Assembly: GCA_019426215.1 (NCBI GenBank) | Contig: CM033402.1 | Location: 27,394,057 to 27,458,056 of the forward strand | DNA length: 64,000 nt | Source: Buddleja alternifolia | Taxonomy: Eukaryota > Streptophyta > Magnoliopsida > Lamiales > Scrophulariaceae | Direction of reading: 5' to 3' | Part shown: one piece after another, positions 1-12,095 of the stretch | Layout: each line of letters opens with the position of its first letter | Numbering within the stretch: the first letter of the stretch is position 1 | The notes under the pieces: generated by a model | The model's database searches: none | The model's input: only the letters and a program-made list of their open reading frames with translations | Told to the model about the DNA's origin: nothing | Translations under genes and position numbers: made by a program

Positions 1-574
1 GAAGTACAATGCAGAATAGTGGTGTGAGTCTTGTAGCTCAAGCAGTGCATATCTCAAGTGCGAAAGATAATAATCCTATCTATGTCAATTTATCATATTA
101 CGGGATGATTGAACATATATGGGACCTTGATTATAGTTGGTTTTGGGTGCCGGTATTTGGGTGTAGGTGGGTTGACAATAAACATGGTGTCGATAATAGT
201 GAAATAGGCTTCACTCAAGTAGACCTTCAAAGGGTGGGATACAAAGATGAACCTTTCATTTTAGCATAGCAAGTGTTTTTTGTCACCGATCCAATAAGAG
301 GTGGTCCATTGTTTTATCAGCAAACAAAAATACTTGTATTGATGATGATTATGAAGAAAGTGAAGATGATGGAGAAAATCTTATCTCATTAGGTGATTCA
401 CAATCAATTGATAGTGACAATGACTTGGATATAAGTGATGATGAATTGTATATGCGACAAGATCACCAAGAGGGGATATGGATTAATCCATCAGTTCGTC
501 GACGTACTAAAAAAAATGGTCGTACCGATGGGAAGCAAAAGACTGCTAAGCCAACGACAAAAAGAAAACGATGA
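1..574 (+). pseudogene. TNP2-like CACTA transposase, C-terminal tail (partial)
   Basis: Residues encoded at 9-269 match the DUF4216 region at the C-terminal end of TNP2-type transposases: a YGMIEHIWDLDY segment, then VPVFGCRWVDN and a GYKDEPFILA end. The match continues past a TAG stop at about 270 and a one-base frameshift near 290. After these the frame stays open through an acidic stretch (Asp/Glu/Ser rich) and a basic Lys/Arg tail to a TGA at 572-574. The catalytic part would lie upstream, outside the window. One stop and one frameshift make this a dead gene. The family assignment rests on recognised motifs, not a database search. Confidence 0.78.
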
Positions 575-927
575 AAGGTATTTGAACTTATTTCATAATT
601 GTATGATAGACTTGTTTTTTGATCAATATTTATACTTAGTTGCAAGAAAATTTATATTCTTGAGATTTGCCTATGTTTTTGTGGAAAATTTAAGGGAAAT
701 AGGGGCTTGATTGAATTTAAGGTTAATTTGGTTTAGTTGGGGGTTAATTACTTTTAATTGGGGATTAAATTTTGTTTATTTTGTGGTTTAGGATAATTAC
801 GTTCTAGAATAATGGATATGAACCTAACTTCTATATTTATTACTTCTATTTTAAAATTATTATTGCCAAATGAATCTGCCAAATTTATATGAATCTAACT
901 TCTGTATTTTTTAGCTTTTGTAGGTCG

Positions 928-2734
928 ATGGCTTCAGATCCTGCTGGTAGTTTTCCCGAGAATGATGTATATGGATCAGATAGCCGTCATGAGGCGGAGA
1001 TACGGAGAGGTGTCACAGCTATGAAAAAAGTTATCAATGCCAGAAGTAAAGGCATAAGGCTACCTGTCGGTTGGAATGACAGAGGTCAGGCAGTTAACCC
1101 AAACAAATCAATATTTGTTGGTTATATAGGTGTGCAGGCTAGGCAGAAGGTGTCGATTACCATGAGTGATCGGCGAAAAGTCCCGTCACCAATAAAAAAA
1201 AACATTTGGGGCGAAATGAAGGTAATTTGGATATTATCATACTTGTAAGTGTTAATGTATTATCATATTCTCTAAATTATAATTTTATATATACTTTATT
1301 GTTTGTTTTTTGTAGTTGGCATTTGATATTGACGAAAGTAGACAAAAGTACGTACTAGGAGAAGCTAGCACGTAACTTTAGGAGCTACTTGAGTAGAAAG
1401 TGGATGCGAGATGATGTTGGAAACATTAATGAAAACCCACCCCCACAATATGAGATATCTCAAGCCGATTGGACGGCATTTTTAGCTTTTTACTTAGATG
1501 AACGTTTTCAGGTAGCTAGTCATTTTAATTTACGATTTCATTTGTTGGTTATTGCGTTTATATTTAGCTAATAATTTGATAATGTAATAAACAGAAACTA
1601 AGTAGGGAAAATCAGGAAAGAGCAAAGGAACCTAAATATCCTTACCGGAAAGCGAGTCTTGGACATGCTCTTGTGGAGCAAATGGAGGTATGTAGTTCAT
1701 TTAGCAGTGAATCCTTACAATTTTTTTAATAAAAATTCTATGTTAATACATATATATTTTTTAATGAAAATATAGATGAATAGAAGAAGGGATGCGGGAT
1801 CCGATTGCACAGAGGTGACACGAGCACTCGTGTGGAGGATTGCGCGTTCCGATAAAACAAATCAAATTGATAACGACAATGTTAGAAGAGTAGTGAATGA
1901 AATGGTGAGTTATTTGCAATTTTAGCTCTATAATGTGTCGTATGTTTGTTTTGAAATACTATTGAAAGAACAAAGTTCACTAATTTTTTTATTTTTTAAA
2001 ATGTATTATTACAGGAGAGCATTTCACAAGAGGGTACTAGCCATAGTGGAAATGAGAAGAGTCGAGATGACCTATTGGCTAAAACTCTTAAAAAAAAGAG
2101 CATTCGGGTTGCGTTAGAGGCGTTGGCTTTGGGGTCTCACAAAGAGACTATTTTAAGGATCCAAAGCTTGCTACAGAAATGGAGATGGAAAGCTTGAAAA
2201 ATATGGTCAAAAACCTTTCCCAAACTATGGTTGCCATGAAACAACGAATTGATGTTTTGGAAGCCCCTAACTCGCGTCAGCCACATGAAGATGACGTGAT
2301 TTCTTTGAAAGATAGCAGCCCAGAACCAGGTTATAAGATGCTTCCTGAGGTAAAAATTTGAACTTGTTTATTGATCACATAACTTGCAACTCTCTATTAG
2401 GTGATTCACACAAAACTTTCTAATATAATGTTGTATATATATATATATATATTTGTGTGTGTGTGTGTAGGTTATCGCTCCATGTCAATTAGCACTTTCA
2501 TCACCGTCATATCGTGTGGTGGGTAAAGGAAAGATGTACAATCGACCTGAGACTGATAGAATACTTCACAGCTGTCCATTAGCCACCAACCATGTGAAAG
2601 TGCGCATTGACACTGCAGTTGAGGCGAATACACCCCTACCCGTCCCTCTCAATGATGAAATGCTCACCATTTCTAGTGTTCTGGGTACCTTTGTGGCTTG
2701 GCCAGCGAGTCTTGTCATTGTCACTGATGCACCG
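928..2734 (+). pseudogene. CACTA second gene, N-terminal half (plant transposase domain + DUF8039-like)
   Basis: Six exons with GT..AG borders can be followed: about 924-1221, 1316-1511, 1595-1687, 1776-1904, 2015-2349 and 2471-2734. The first codes for MASDPAGSF and a segment with GIRLPVGWNDRGQ, typical of plant 'transposase_24/Ptta-En-Spm' proteins. Exon 5 codes for a predicted coiled coil (MEMESLKNMVKNLSQTMVAMK). Exon 6 matches the DUF8039-type module found in these transposon proteins. Frameshifts are visible in exon 2 (near 1365) and in exon 5 (at the A-run near 2090). The gene continues after the Copia insertion at 18687. Its role is inferred to be a TNPA-like accessory or DNA-binding protein. 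Confidence 0.75.
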
Positions 2735-2744
2735 GTATGTAATT

Positions 2745-4262
2745 TGGTGGTCCCAAGTGGTATACGAAAAGGTCTAGAAGGGGAGGTTGAATAGACCCTG
2801 AAGTCTTTTTCGACTTCAAAAATTTCGTATCACTTTAAAGGTTTAAACGCTTGGATAGCTGAGCGCTTGGGTAAGACGCTTAAGAAAAGTTAACTTAGAC
2901 TTAGTGACTTTAGCAGTTTACCAAAGTAGGGCAACGGTTAGATCGCTTAATCAGGGTTAGCACAGCGTAAATGAGTTTTAGCGTTCTTTTAGTTAATTTA
3001 ATCGCTTTGCACTTTAACTTGTTTCTTTCAAAGATAAATGATGTAATAATAATAATGATAAGACAGTAAAGATAAATAACACAAGATGTATAAGGTTCAC
3101 TAGGTGGTGTAATCCCAGCTACGTCCTTCTTCTCCTTTTTCACTTGGAGGAATTTACTAGAATGATTTTCGAAGAATCACACAGAATCTTCTACACGATA
3201 GTAAAGGGTGAAAATGATCTTGGGCTCCTTGATCACACAAACTTCAGCACCAATGAAGATCGTCTTCTTCAAGCTTCTCTCACTCAGAAATACTGCCTGA
3301 AAGGGTTCAACAACTTTTCTCACTCAAATGAAAGGTTGAGGTTTGTCACTAGGGTTTTGTTTGTTTTTTAAAAGATCAAACAATTTGGAATATCTCAGTT
3401 GGAATTTGGGTTTCTTCTTTGGAAGATGTTTGAAATATTTGTGACTGTCTGGAATGTGGATAAAAAGCTTGAGATATTTGGTTATAGAGTTTCTAAGCTT
3501 TTTCCCAGAAAATGTACGTAAAATTTGTGGCGATAATTTCTCTTTTCGTACGTATCTTCTTGTGTTATGTCTTGTTGTTTAGGGTTTTCTAGGGTAAGGT
3601 ATTTATGGGCAATTTCTTAGGATCTGCCCGTTGGACATATGTAGGAGCGTGCCTTTCACGCAGCACGTGAGTTTACCTAAAGTCTGACATTCCTGAAAAT
3701 TCGCTGAAGCCGATTGGACGGGAGCAGCTGAAACTCTGAATTTTCTGACAGTCTGGTCAAAAGATGGCTTGTCCACAAGTCACATTAGCTTATCACATTT
3801 AATGCTCTTATCAGGCATTTAATGCATTTTGAATTTAATTCCCGTTGGAAATAAATGCCCGTTGAATGATTGCATTTAAGTCCTTCATGACTTGAGGATT
3901 TATTTCAGGTGAATCTAACATCGGTCGCTTAAGTGCTTTGAGCGCTTGATTCATAAATCCTGAAATGATGTCCTTTAGCGTTTGACAGATGCTAAGTAAC
4001 AAATCTTCATCTCTGGTTGACTTCAGACGCTGATCTTCAACCGCTTCTCTAATAGACTCACCTAGAATTCTATTAGCGACTCAGTATCTAATTCTTAGTC
4101 TAAAATCTACAAAGATAAAAATTACAAGCCTATAATAATTACAAACTTTCAAACGCTTATACATCAATCTATGAAAAACGGAAACTTACATTGTATTTTT
4201 GGGGTCTAACATTAAATTATATCTTGTCATCATCAAAACATCTAACATGAAATTTCCTAACA
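2745..4262 (-). repeat. Copia 3' LTR (left in this orientation)
   Basis: This is a 1518-bp direct repeat of 17068-18585. It starts TGGTGGTCCC and ends CTAACA on the + strand. The preceding five bases, TAATT, are repeated after the right LTR. Short + strand reading frames inside it (2910-3371) recur at the same place in the other LTR and are not genes. It is dense in CGCTT/AGCG words. Confidence 0.95.
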
Positions 4263-4277
4263 AATTCCCCCTTTTTG
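4263..4277 (-). other. Polypurine tract of the Copia element
   Basis: On the minus strand the sequence directly before the 3' LTR is an AAAAAGGGGGAA run (the + strand reads TTCCCCCTTTTT). Its position touching the LTR fits its role as plus-strand DNA primer in reverse transcription. Confidence 0.85.
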
Positions 4278-4544
4278 ATGATGTCAAGACTTTTAACTCT
4301 TATAACTCTTTTATAATTTAAGAGTTACTTAAAAGAAAAGGCCCAAAGGAATATAAGTTAGCTAAAGTTAGATTAGCTTCAACTAGATGTTTCAGCGTTA
4401 AAATATTCATTCATTGAAAGAATTAAAGCATACATGTTTTACACTGAAAAAAAATCATAAATAAAACAGAAAGAAAAACATAAAAGGAATCAAGTCACTT
4501 TTTCTGTTGCTTCGCTCTTTCTTCGCCTTGTAGAACTTCTAATG

Positions 4545-7500
4545 CTAAGTCCAACAAGAGACGATCATTGTCGTATGTTGAACTTCATCATAATCATGCC
4601 TACGAAGTCTGGCGCTTTCATTTACCTCTAACAACCTTTCCGTCCAGTTCCTTGGTGGAATACCAAGTTCACGAATTAAATCATGATAGATATCTCTTTG
4701 TCGATCATTTGACGGTCTCCAATTGATAGGTCGTTGTAACGGTCCGGCATATGCAGGAAATCCCATACTTTCTAAGAACTCGGGGTCTAACTCTGGAAGC
4801 GCGTACTTTCTGAGATAATATCTTGGCTTTCTTTTCTTGGATAGCATTTTCTTAATGCTTACTAATTCTTCGAACAATGAACGCCACTATTTGTTATCTG
4901 TCTTGGAAATCGCTTTGGACTTTTCTTTATCTTCCCCCTTCTTGACATTATCAAGGGAGGTTATGAGTTCGGCGACATCTCGGCGCAAGAGTCTAACTTC
5001 TTCGATGAGAAGAGCAACTTGTTGAGCGACACTCTGAGCGGTGGCATCAGATGAAGCGTGTCTTTCAGTATCGGCCAATGCGCTCTGAGCTAAGTGACGG
5101 TTGAATTCAGATGAGAGCTCAGCGATAAGAGGTGATATGCTCTGCATGATAGCAATAGTGCTTTTATTTGCAGCATTTCCAATATCACGACTCCGCATAT
5201 CCGACACTATGCGGATATGTCTATCAGCAGCCTCAAAGATCTTGGAGCAGGAACCCTCAATGTTGGTAAGCGAGTTTCGGACTGCCTGTCTGAAGTCTCT
5301 GGCTTCTGAATCGCTCTCGGAATCTGAATTAGAAGAAGGCCGCTCTGGGGACGGGAGAAGTCCGTAAGAACTTGAAACTGCAGCCTTACCTTTGGATTTA
5401 TCTCTGATAAAAGATTCTCCAGGCTCTTGAGCAATTTCAGCGTGCACTTCTTCAATCGCTTGATCCATGATAGGATCTGCAATTGCTGGGGGCTCGACTA
5501 TCGGGGCGCTAGAAGAATCTGGCAAAGAAGCCTCAGGATGTTGAGCGACTTCCGCAGTAAGAGCAATGTCTTCTTCTATAATTTGGATTGGAGGAGAAGG
5601 ATCTCTAAGACCAATGACCCAGAGGGGGCCAAGGGCTTCCATCACATGTCGTGGACTAATCAGGCTAGATTACAGGATAAAGAATATAGCGTCTTCTCGC
5701 TCTTCGGTACTTAGTGCAAGTTGCACACCTTCTGGTAAAGCAGTCCCTGAAGTATAGCAGTTGAAGAAGTCCAAAATCAAAGGCATGAGCGCTTGAGCTT
5801 CTTCTTGGTCCACTGGCCTAATCAACGAGATCATCTTGGCCATTTAAATATTTGATTCACTAAAGAGCACAGGGTGAAGAGTATATCCTCTGAAATTGCA
5901 ACACCCGGAATAGTGATTGAAAATGATGTCCAGCGCTTGGGTATTTTCAAACACTGCTCTCATTGCTCTGTGGAACTCAGTGAACTCAACGTGTTCATTC
6001 GAAACATCCACACGAATCTGACGCTGGCCTGGAAGAAGTGGTCGTTTACTTGATGAAGCGTCTTCATTTAGGTCAGGAAATACTCGTTGAACAAATCCTG
6101 CATGAGGATGCAAAACGTAGCGTCCGCCTTGGCTCTATAAGGCAAGTTGCTGGAAAATGTAGCTTTCGATTGGTTGTCTATATCGTGGAAAAGCACTAAC
6201 ATTCCCTGCAATAAACTGACGTCGTTGAAGCAAAAAGGTTACATAACCTCGACGTCTGTACTCTATACCAAATTCGAACAACAAGGGATATCTGATCAGT
6301 TCTTCAATGGTGTAAAAGTGAAGAACAAATTCTTTAGCCCACCTGGCTGTATTCATCATCCAACGTTTTCCAAGTTTGTCCGCTTTCTTTTGCTCTTTAT
6401 TAGCGGCAAGGAACTTCTCAAAACGTTCCGTCTCTTCATCATAATCATCAACCCATAATCTGGCTAGATATTCACAAGCCTCATCTTCTATCCACGAGTT
6501 GGCCGGATTTGGGCGCTCCGCAACAAGCGGTCCTTTACCTTTCCATAACTTAAGTGGATTAGGAGAGAGAGCGTTCTGGGGAGACTTGACAACGGAGGGT
6601 AGAGCCGAATAGCCTATCTTGTTGAGATCTTCCTCATCTGAATTTTTGTTCCAATCACCCATGTGGGGGTTCTTGAAAACAATCTTGCTTTGGCTATAGG
6701 ATAAAAGGACTCGTCCGAGCGACCGTTTGAACTGAAACGCTGAAGATCAAAGTCCGCTCTATTGAAAATTGGACGACGAATATACTCAAAGCGGGATTGA
6801 AGATGCTCCAAGTTATATAGTCCTAGATTGGCAATACGCTCGAAAACTTCAAAATTGTGAGAGTTGGACATATCGGGCCGATGGAGAGTTGTTTGAAATT
6901 GTATTTCCAACTCGGCAAGCGTTTGAGTGTCTCGTTCTCTGGCGGCATAATAGAATTCAACATCTGGAGTATATCCGCGCGGGAAGAAATCGATGACACG
7001 AGGACGAGGTCCCGTTGGTGTGGGAACAATGGCAATCACTTTTGTTGGGATAGGGGCCACTTCTATCGACCGCTCAGCGTTTACAGTCGCTTCACTGGCT
7101 GATGATGTTTTAGCGTCAGGAAGGGCTTGAGATGCTTCCTTAGCGATATCCACAACAGTTGCCATATCCACATCTACTTCAACTGGAATCTTGGATGAAA
7201 GAGGGGCATCAGCGATTGGTTCCTCTTGAGGTACATCTTGAGCTGATACATGTAAGCGATTGAGAAAAGCAAGCAAAATTTTCACTAAGTAGAAAGAAAA
7301 GAAAAGACTAAATCGATTACCCTGAGGAATATCATCGACTATTTCAGTCGCTTGATCTGTTTTTGGACAGATTCCTCAGGCTCTGGGACAACTTCTTATG
7401 GATCTAAGTCGATAAAAGAAGTTATAGGATCAGCACGAATGGGAATATCTAATTCTTCAAGAGTGTTGAGAACATATTGAATATCTGCTTCACATTGCGC

Positions 7501-8867
7501 TGAAAGAGTTTTTATCCTAGCATTAGAGACTTAGAAACTAACGAGGAAAGGATAGACTAATTTGCTTAGCAAATACTTACCCTGAACATTAGAAAGCCTC
7601 TCAGATTGAGTAGCGGCTTGAGGATCTGAGCTGATTTCAGGAACAGCGTCAGAGGGAGAACGCTTACTGACTCTCTAAGCGCTGGGTTCGCTGAAGCGCT
7701 AGAGGAGGCTGCGGGAGTAGAAAGAGGAGTACGTCTTCTTGCAAGCGGTACTTCTTCTACTACTTCCTCTTCCTCGAGAACAGAAAAGATAAACGCTGGA
7801 GGAGGCGATGGAGATTTAGGAGAGGGAGAAGGAGAAGGAGAAGGAAACTTTTGCTTCTTTTTGGGCTCTGACTTCTTCTTCTTGGGTTCAGGCTTTTGTT
7901 TCTTTGCTGGCTTGGATGGCTCAGCGACTTTGAGAGCTATCTTTCTCTTAGGTCGCTTGACCACCACTTCTTCTTCGAATGAAGAGGATAATGATGAAGA
8001 GGAAGACGCTTGATCTTCATCATCACTACGAACAACTCCTAAAGCACGAAGTTGCTCACGCTCTTCTTTTGGAACAGCTGCACCACCTATCTTCCTTGGC
8101 TTTTGCAGCTCACTGATCATTTTCTTTCCGTAGAATTTTGTCGCTGGAATCTTTTTGCCAAAAGAGTTTGTATAACCGCAAGCGCTAAGAATACGACCTA
8201 ACACAATCCCATAAGGCTTGGGATTCACCAACTTGGCCATCGCTGCCTTGAAGCAATTAAAAACGTAGAGAGACCAATTCACTTTTAATTTGGTCAGAAT
8301 GGCCACCATCATCTTGTACTAAATGTTTGTAACTTTATCGAATGTTCCTTTTCTGCATTCGATCATCTTTGAGCATATATCCACGAGAATAACGTATTCG
8401 CCCTTCATATCGTTCTTCTTGAAGTTCGGCTCATACGCAGTATCAACATCTTCTTTCTTGACCAATTCCCAGATTTTTGTAGCATCTCCGAGAGTGACGT
8501 GTTCCACCTCAGTGCCATCATTGGGTAGAACCAACAATGAATAAATCAAGGAAGGGGTAAGAACGAAAGTCTCTTTAGCAAAAGGGAAGACGCGGGATAT
8601 GGAATTTCTGTCTTCAGAAATCTGGGCATTGTTAAAAAAATAGAGAGATTCGTCTTCAAAGTAGTTGAAGATAGTAGTGATCATATCTCTCAAACCAGAT
8701 TCTTGAACGAGTGGAAGAATCGTTCGAAAAGGAAAGTTCTGGTTATCAAACAGATAGTCCCAGTTAACCAGAAATCCGGCGTTAACCATGACCGGTTTTT
8801 CAGCACGGGAAGTTTTTCCGGTACCAGACTTGGATGATTTGGAAGATTTTGAAGCTTTGGGTGTCAT
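4545..8867 (-). pseudogene. Env-position ORFs of the Copia element (broken)
   Basis: Downstream of pol, a chain of minus-strand frames covers about 4.3 kb: 8867-8319, 8312-7566, 7285-6614, 6662-6135, 6113-5844, 5645-4887 and 4877-4545. The first starts MTPKASKSSKSSKSG and contains a segment (LVNWDYLFDNQNFPFRTILP onward) that looks like the 'putative plant transposon protein' domain often found in this position in SIRE and Athila elements. An in-frame TAG separates it from the next frame (MMVAILTKLK). That frame continues the domain and then becomes a Ser/Glu-rich and Lys/Pro-rich linker (KKKKSEPKKK, SPSPSPSPK). The frame 5645-4887 contains heptad-like segments that could be a coiled coil. No convincing signal peptide or membrane span is seen, so an envelope role is not supported. 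Function unknown. Confidence 0.6.
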
Positions 8868-9762
8868 TGCTGAAAGTTTGAAAGCTTTTCGAGAGAGAAA
8901 AGTATTTGCCTTGAGAGAGATGAAGAATTTTACAGTAGAGAGAATTTGGAAAGTGATAAAGTCTGGCTGTAAAAACCTTGAAAGGTTTAAATAGAGGCAA
9001 AAAGTAACTTCTCAATGGCTACGATTTTGACACGTGGACAGTTAAAGAGTTTGAGTTTTGAAGAAATTCAAATCTGATACGTTTTAGGAAAATATGGATG
9101 CAAAAAGTGTGCGGTAAAATAGTTTATCAGTTACCAAAAAGAGCGAAATTTTGGGATCCGTAGTTACCAAATTAATTGAAAAACGTTTGAAAAGATTTGA
9201 AATTTTCAGCGTGAAATACACGCGCCTAATTGTACATTGACACGTAATCAGACTCGTGCAGACACTAAACTGTCTTGATTTTAGATAAAGGTCATTAACC
9301 GTCAGTTTGATTTGATAGACACGCGTGAACAGTATCAAATCTAATCTTTTGTACTTATCCACACGTTTCTTTAACGATGAAAACTATGCATGATTTTTAA
9401 AATAATTTTCTTAGCGTTAACGTGGGAGTCTCTTTAACGCTTAAGACTTTTGGAGAACAAAATTTAATTTTGTAAAGTTTGAGATAAAGTCAATCGCTTG
9501 ATTTTATAAATGACAATTTTTTTTTTATTTTATTTATTTAGAGATTGACTTTGTCATGTATAAAGATAAGCGCTAGTGATCAGTGCATATATTTTTTAAG
9601 TCATTTTTTTATCACAGTCGCTTATAAATTGTTATAAGTACAATTTTAAAGTTCCCTCTAAAATTGATAACTCATTTCAATTTTGAAAGATGTTTTAGAT
9701 GTATATATAGAGTGGATTCCCCCTAAAGCGTATGCCTATGAAAGGAATGATGCTCGTATGAT
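8868..9762. other. Copia internal non-coding stretch between pol and the env-position ORFs
   Basis: AT-rich, with no frame that resembles a known protein. Several CGCTT/AGCG words occur. In sense orientation it is the spacer after the pol stop, and may hold splice or promoter signals for the downstream ORF. None can be pinpointed. Confidence 0.5.
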
Positions 9763-12095
9763 TTATGCGTTTAAATCGATCATACCTAATTCACTTCTCA
9801 AAGTGAGAAAGCGTTGTTCGTTGAGCGCTTTGGTGAAGATATTTGCCAATTGTTTGTCAGTTCCAATGAAGTGCATGGAGATATCTTTCTTTTGAACATG
9901 GTCACGCAAGAAATGGTATCTAATGTCAATGTGTTTAGTTCTAGAATGAAGGACAGGATTTTGGGTCATAGCTAAAGCGCTTTGGTTATCACAATGAATT
10001 GGGGTAGGACCTAAGATTATTCCATAATCTCTAAGTTGTTGCCTCATCCAAAGGATTTGTGCACAACAGCTCCCAGCGGCTACATATTCTGCTTCAGCGG
10101 TAGAAGTCGCTATGGATTGTTGTTTCTTACTATGCCACGAAACTAGTCTATCACCTAGAAATAGACATGTGTCATTCGTACTTTTTCTATCTATTTTGCA
10201 TCCTGCAAAATCTGCATCTGAATAACCAATTAGTTCAAAAGGAGAGTTCCGTGGATACCATATGCCCACATTTTGTGTGCCTTTTAGGTATTTAAGGATT
10301 CTCTTGGCAGCATTTAAGTGTGATTCTCTAGGATCAGCTTGAAAGCGTGCACACATGCATACCGAAAACATAATATCCGGTCTACTAGCGGTAAGATAAA
10401 GAAGTGATCCAATGATACCTCTATAGTTAGTGATATCAATTTTCTTCCCACTTTCATCTTTATCTAACTTAAGCGTTTGGCTCATTGGGATTTTTGAAGA
10501 TGATGCATTTTCCATACCAAATTTCTTAATCATATCTTTTGTATATTTAACTTGGTTTATAAATATTCCATCAGGGAGTTGTTTAACTTGTAATCCTAAG
10601 AAGAAACTTAATACACCCATCATGCTCATTTCAAATTGATCTTGCATCATTTTCGAAAATTTCTCACACAATCGCTTATTAGTAGAACCAAATATAATAT
10701 CATCAACATAAATTTGGACTAAGAGAATATCTTCATTATGGGTAATTTTAAATAACGTTGTATCAACGCTGCCTTTTGAAAAGCCTTTACCTATAAGGAA
10801 GATAGAGAGAGTGTCATACCATGCTCTTGGTGCTTGTTTAAGGCCATAGAGTGCCTTATCCAATTTGTAGACCATATTTTTGCCATGGTTGTTGATGAAT
10901 CCTGGAGGTTGCTCCACATAGACTTCTTCTTGGAGTTTACCATTCAAGAATGCACTCTTCACGTCCATTTGGTATACCGTGAATTTGTTGAATGCGGCAA
11001 ACGCTAGGAACATCCTAATTGCTTTAAGACGGGCTATTGGGGCGTATGTCTCATCAAAATCAATACCCTCTTCTTGACAATAGCCCTGAGCGACTAATCT
11101 GGCTTTGTTTCTTATAACAATGCCATCTTCATCCATCTTGTTCCTAAAAACCCATCTAGTCCCAATAACTCCTTGATGAGTTGGCCTTGGTACTAGCGTC
11201 CAAACCTTGCTTCTCTCAAATTGGTTAAGCTCTTCTTGCATTGCTTCAACCCAACTTGAATCACTGAGCACTTCATCCACTTTCTTTGGTTCCATTTGAG
11301 ATAAGAAACTTGCGAACATGGCCTCATTAATTGTAGCTGACCTAGTTCTAACAGGTGCTTCCATATCTCCAATAATTAGCTCTGGCGGATGGTCTCTAAG
11401 CCATTTACGGTCTGCTTGAAAAGGGTTGAGAGACTCTTGGTTATCAATCGCTTGATCCATGTTTGTCTCTTGTGCAGTCGCTTCATCATTCACAGTTCCA
11501 ATTTGCTCTTGATGATCATTCTCTTCATGATCATCAGCGATTCTGACTTTATCATCATTTGTAACCTCACGAGTAACCTTAGGAATAGGCACAAAGATCT
11601 CATCATCCTCATTATCACTATTATCATCAAGATTAATTTGTGACGCTTGTTGAGCAAGATCTTCAAGTCCTACATCATCAGGATTAACCTTACTCGGTTC
11701 TTGGTTAGCATCATCAAACACAACATAAATGGATTCTTCAACCTTCGATATGATCTTATTTAAGGTGCGAAAACTCTTTCCACTCTTGGCATAGCCTAGA
11801 AAGATTCCCTCATCCGCTTTAGGATCAAAAGTCTTTAGGCTGTGGGATCCATTATTATGAATGAAACATTTTGAACCAAATACATGAAAATGTAAAACGT
11901 TAGGCTTATGTCCCTTCCACAACTCATATGGAGTCTTCTCATGTTGTTTGTTGATCATACACCGGTTCTGAGTGTAGCAAGCAGTGTTGATGGCTTCGGC
12001 CCAAAACCTTTGAGGCAGCTTAGACTCTGCAAGCATTGTCCTAGCGGCTTCTTTAAGCGTTTTATTCCGTCGCTCAACAACTCCATTTTGTTGAG
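9763..12095 (-). pseudogene. pol: Copia pol, 3' part: end of integrase, reverse transcriptase, RNase H
   Basis: A single open frame of about 775 codons runs from the solo-LTR boundary to TAA at 9763. It begins inside the integrase core with [17 protein letters not shown], which carries the third catalytic acidic residue (Glu). The GAG-pre/IN linker follows, then the Copia RT with [23 protein letters not shown] and the active-site YVDDIIFGS, and finally RNase H ([18 protein letters not shown]) ending near [10 protein letters not shown]. The frame itself is intact. It is non-functional only because the upstream part of the polyprotein is separated by the solo LTR and carries stops. The first few codons of the longest frame lie in the solo LTR and are not original. 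Confidence 0.93.

Noticed and set aside
2910..3371. Small frames at 2910-3143 and 3144-3371 with copies at 17233-17859
   Set aside because: LTR sequence of the Copia element. The second copy is open further only by chance.
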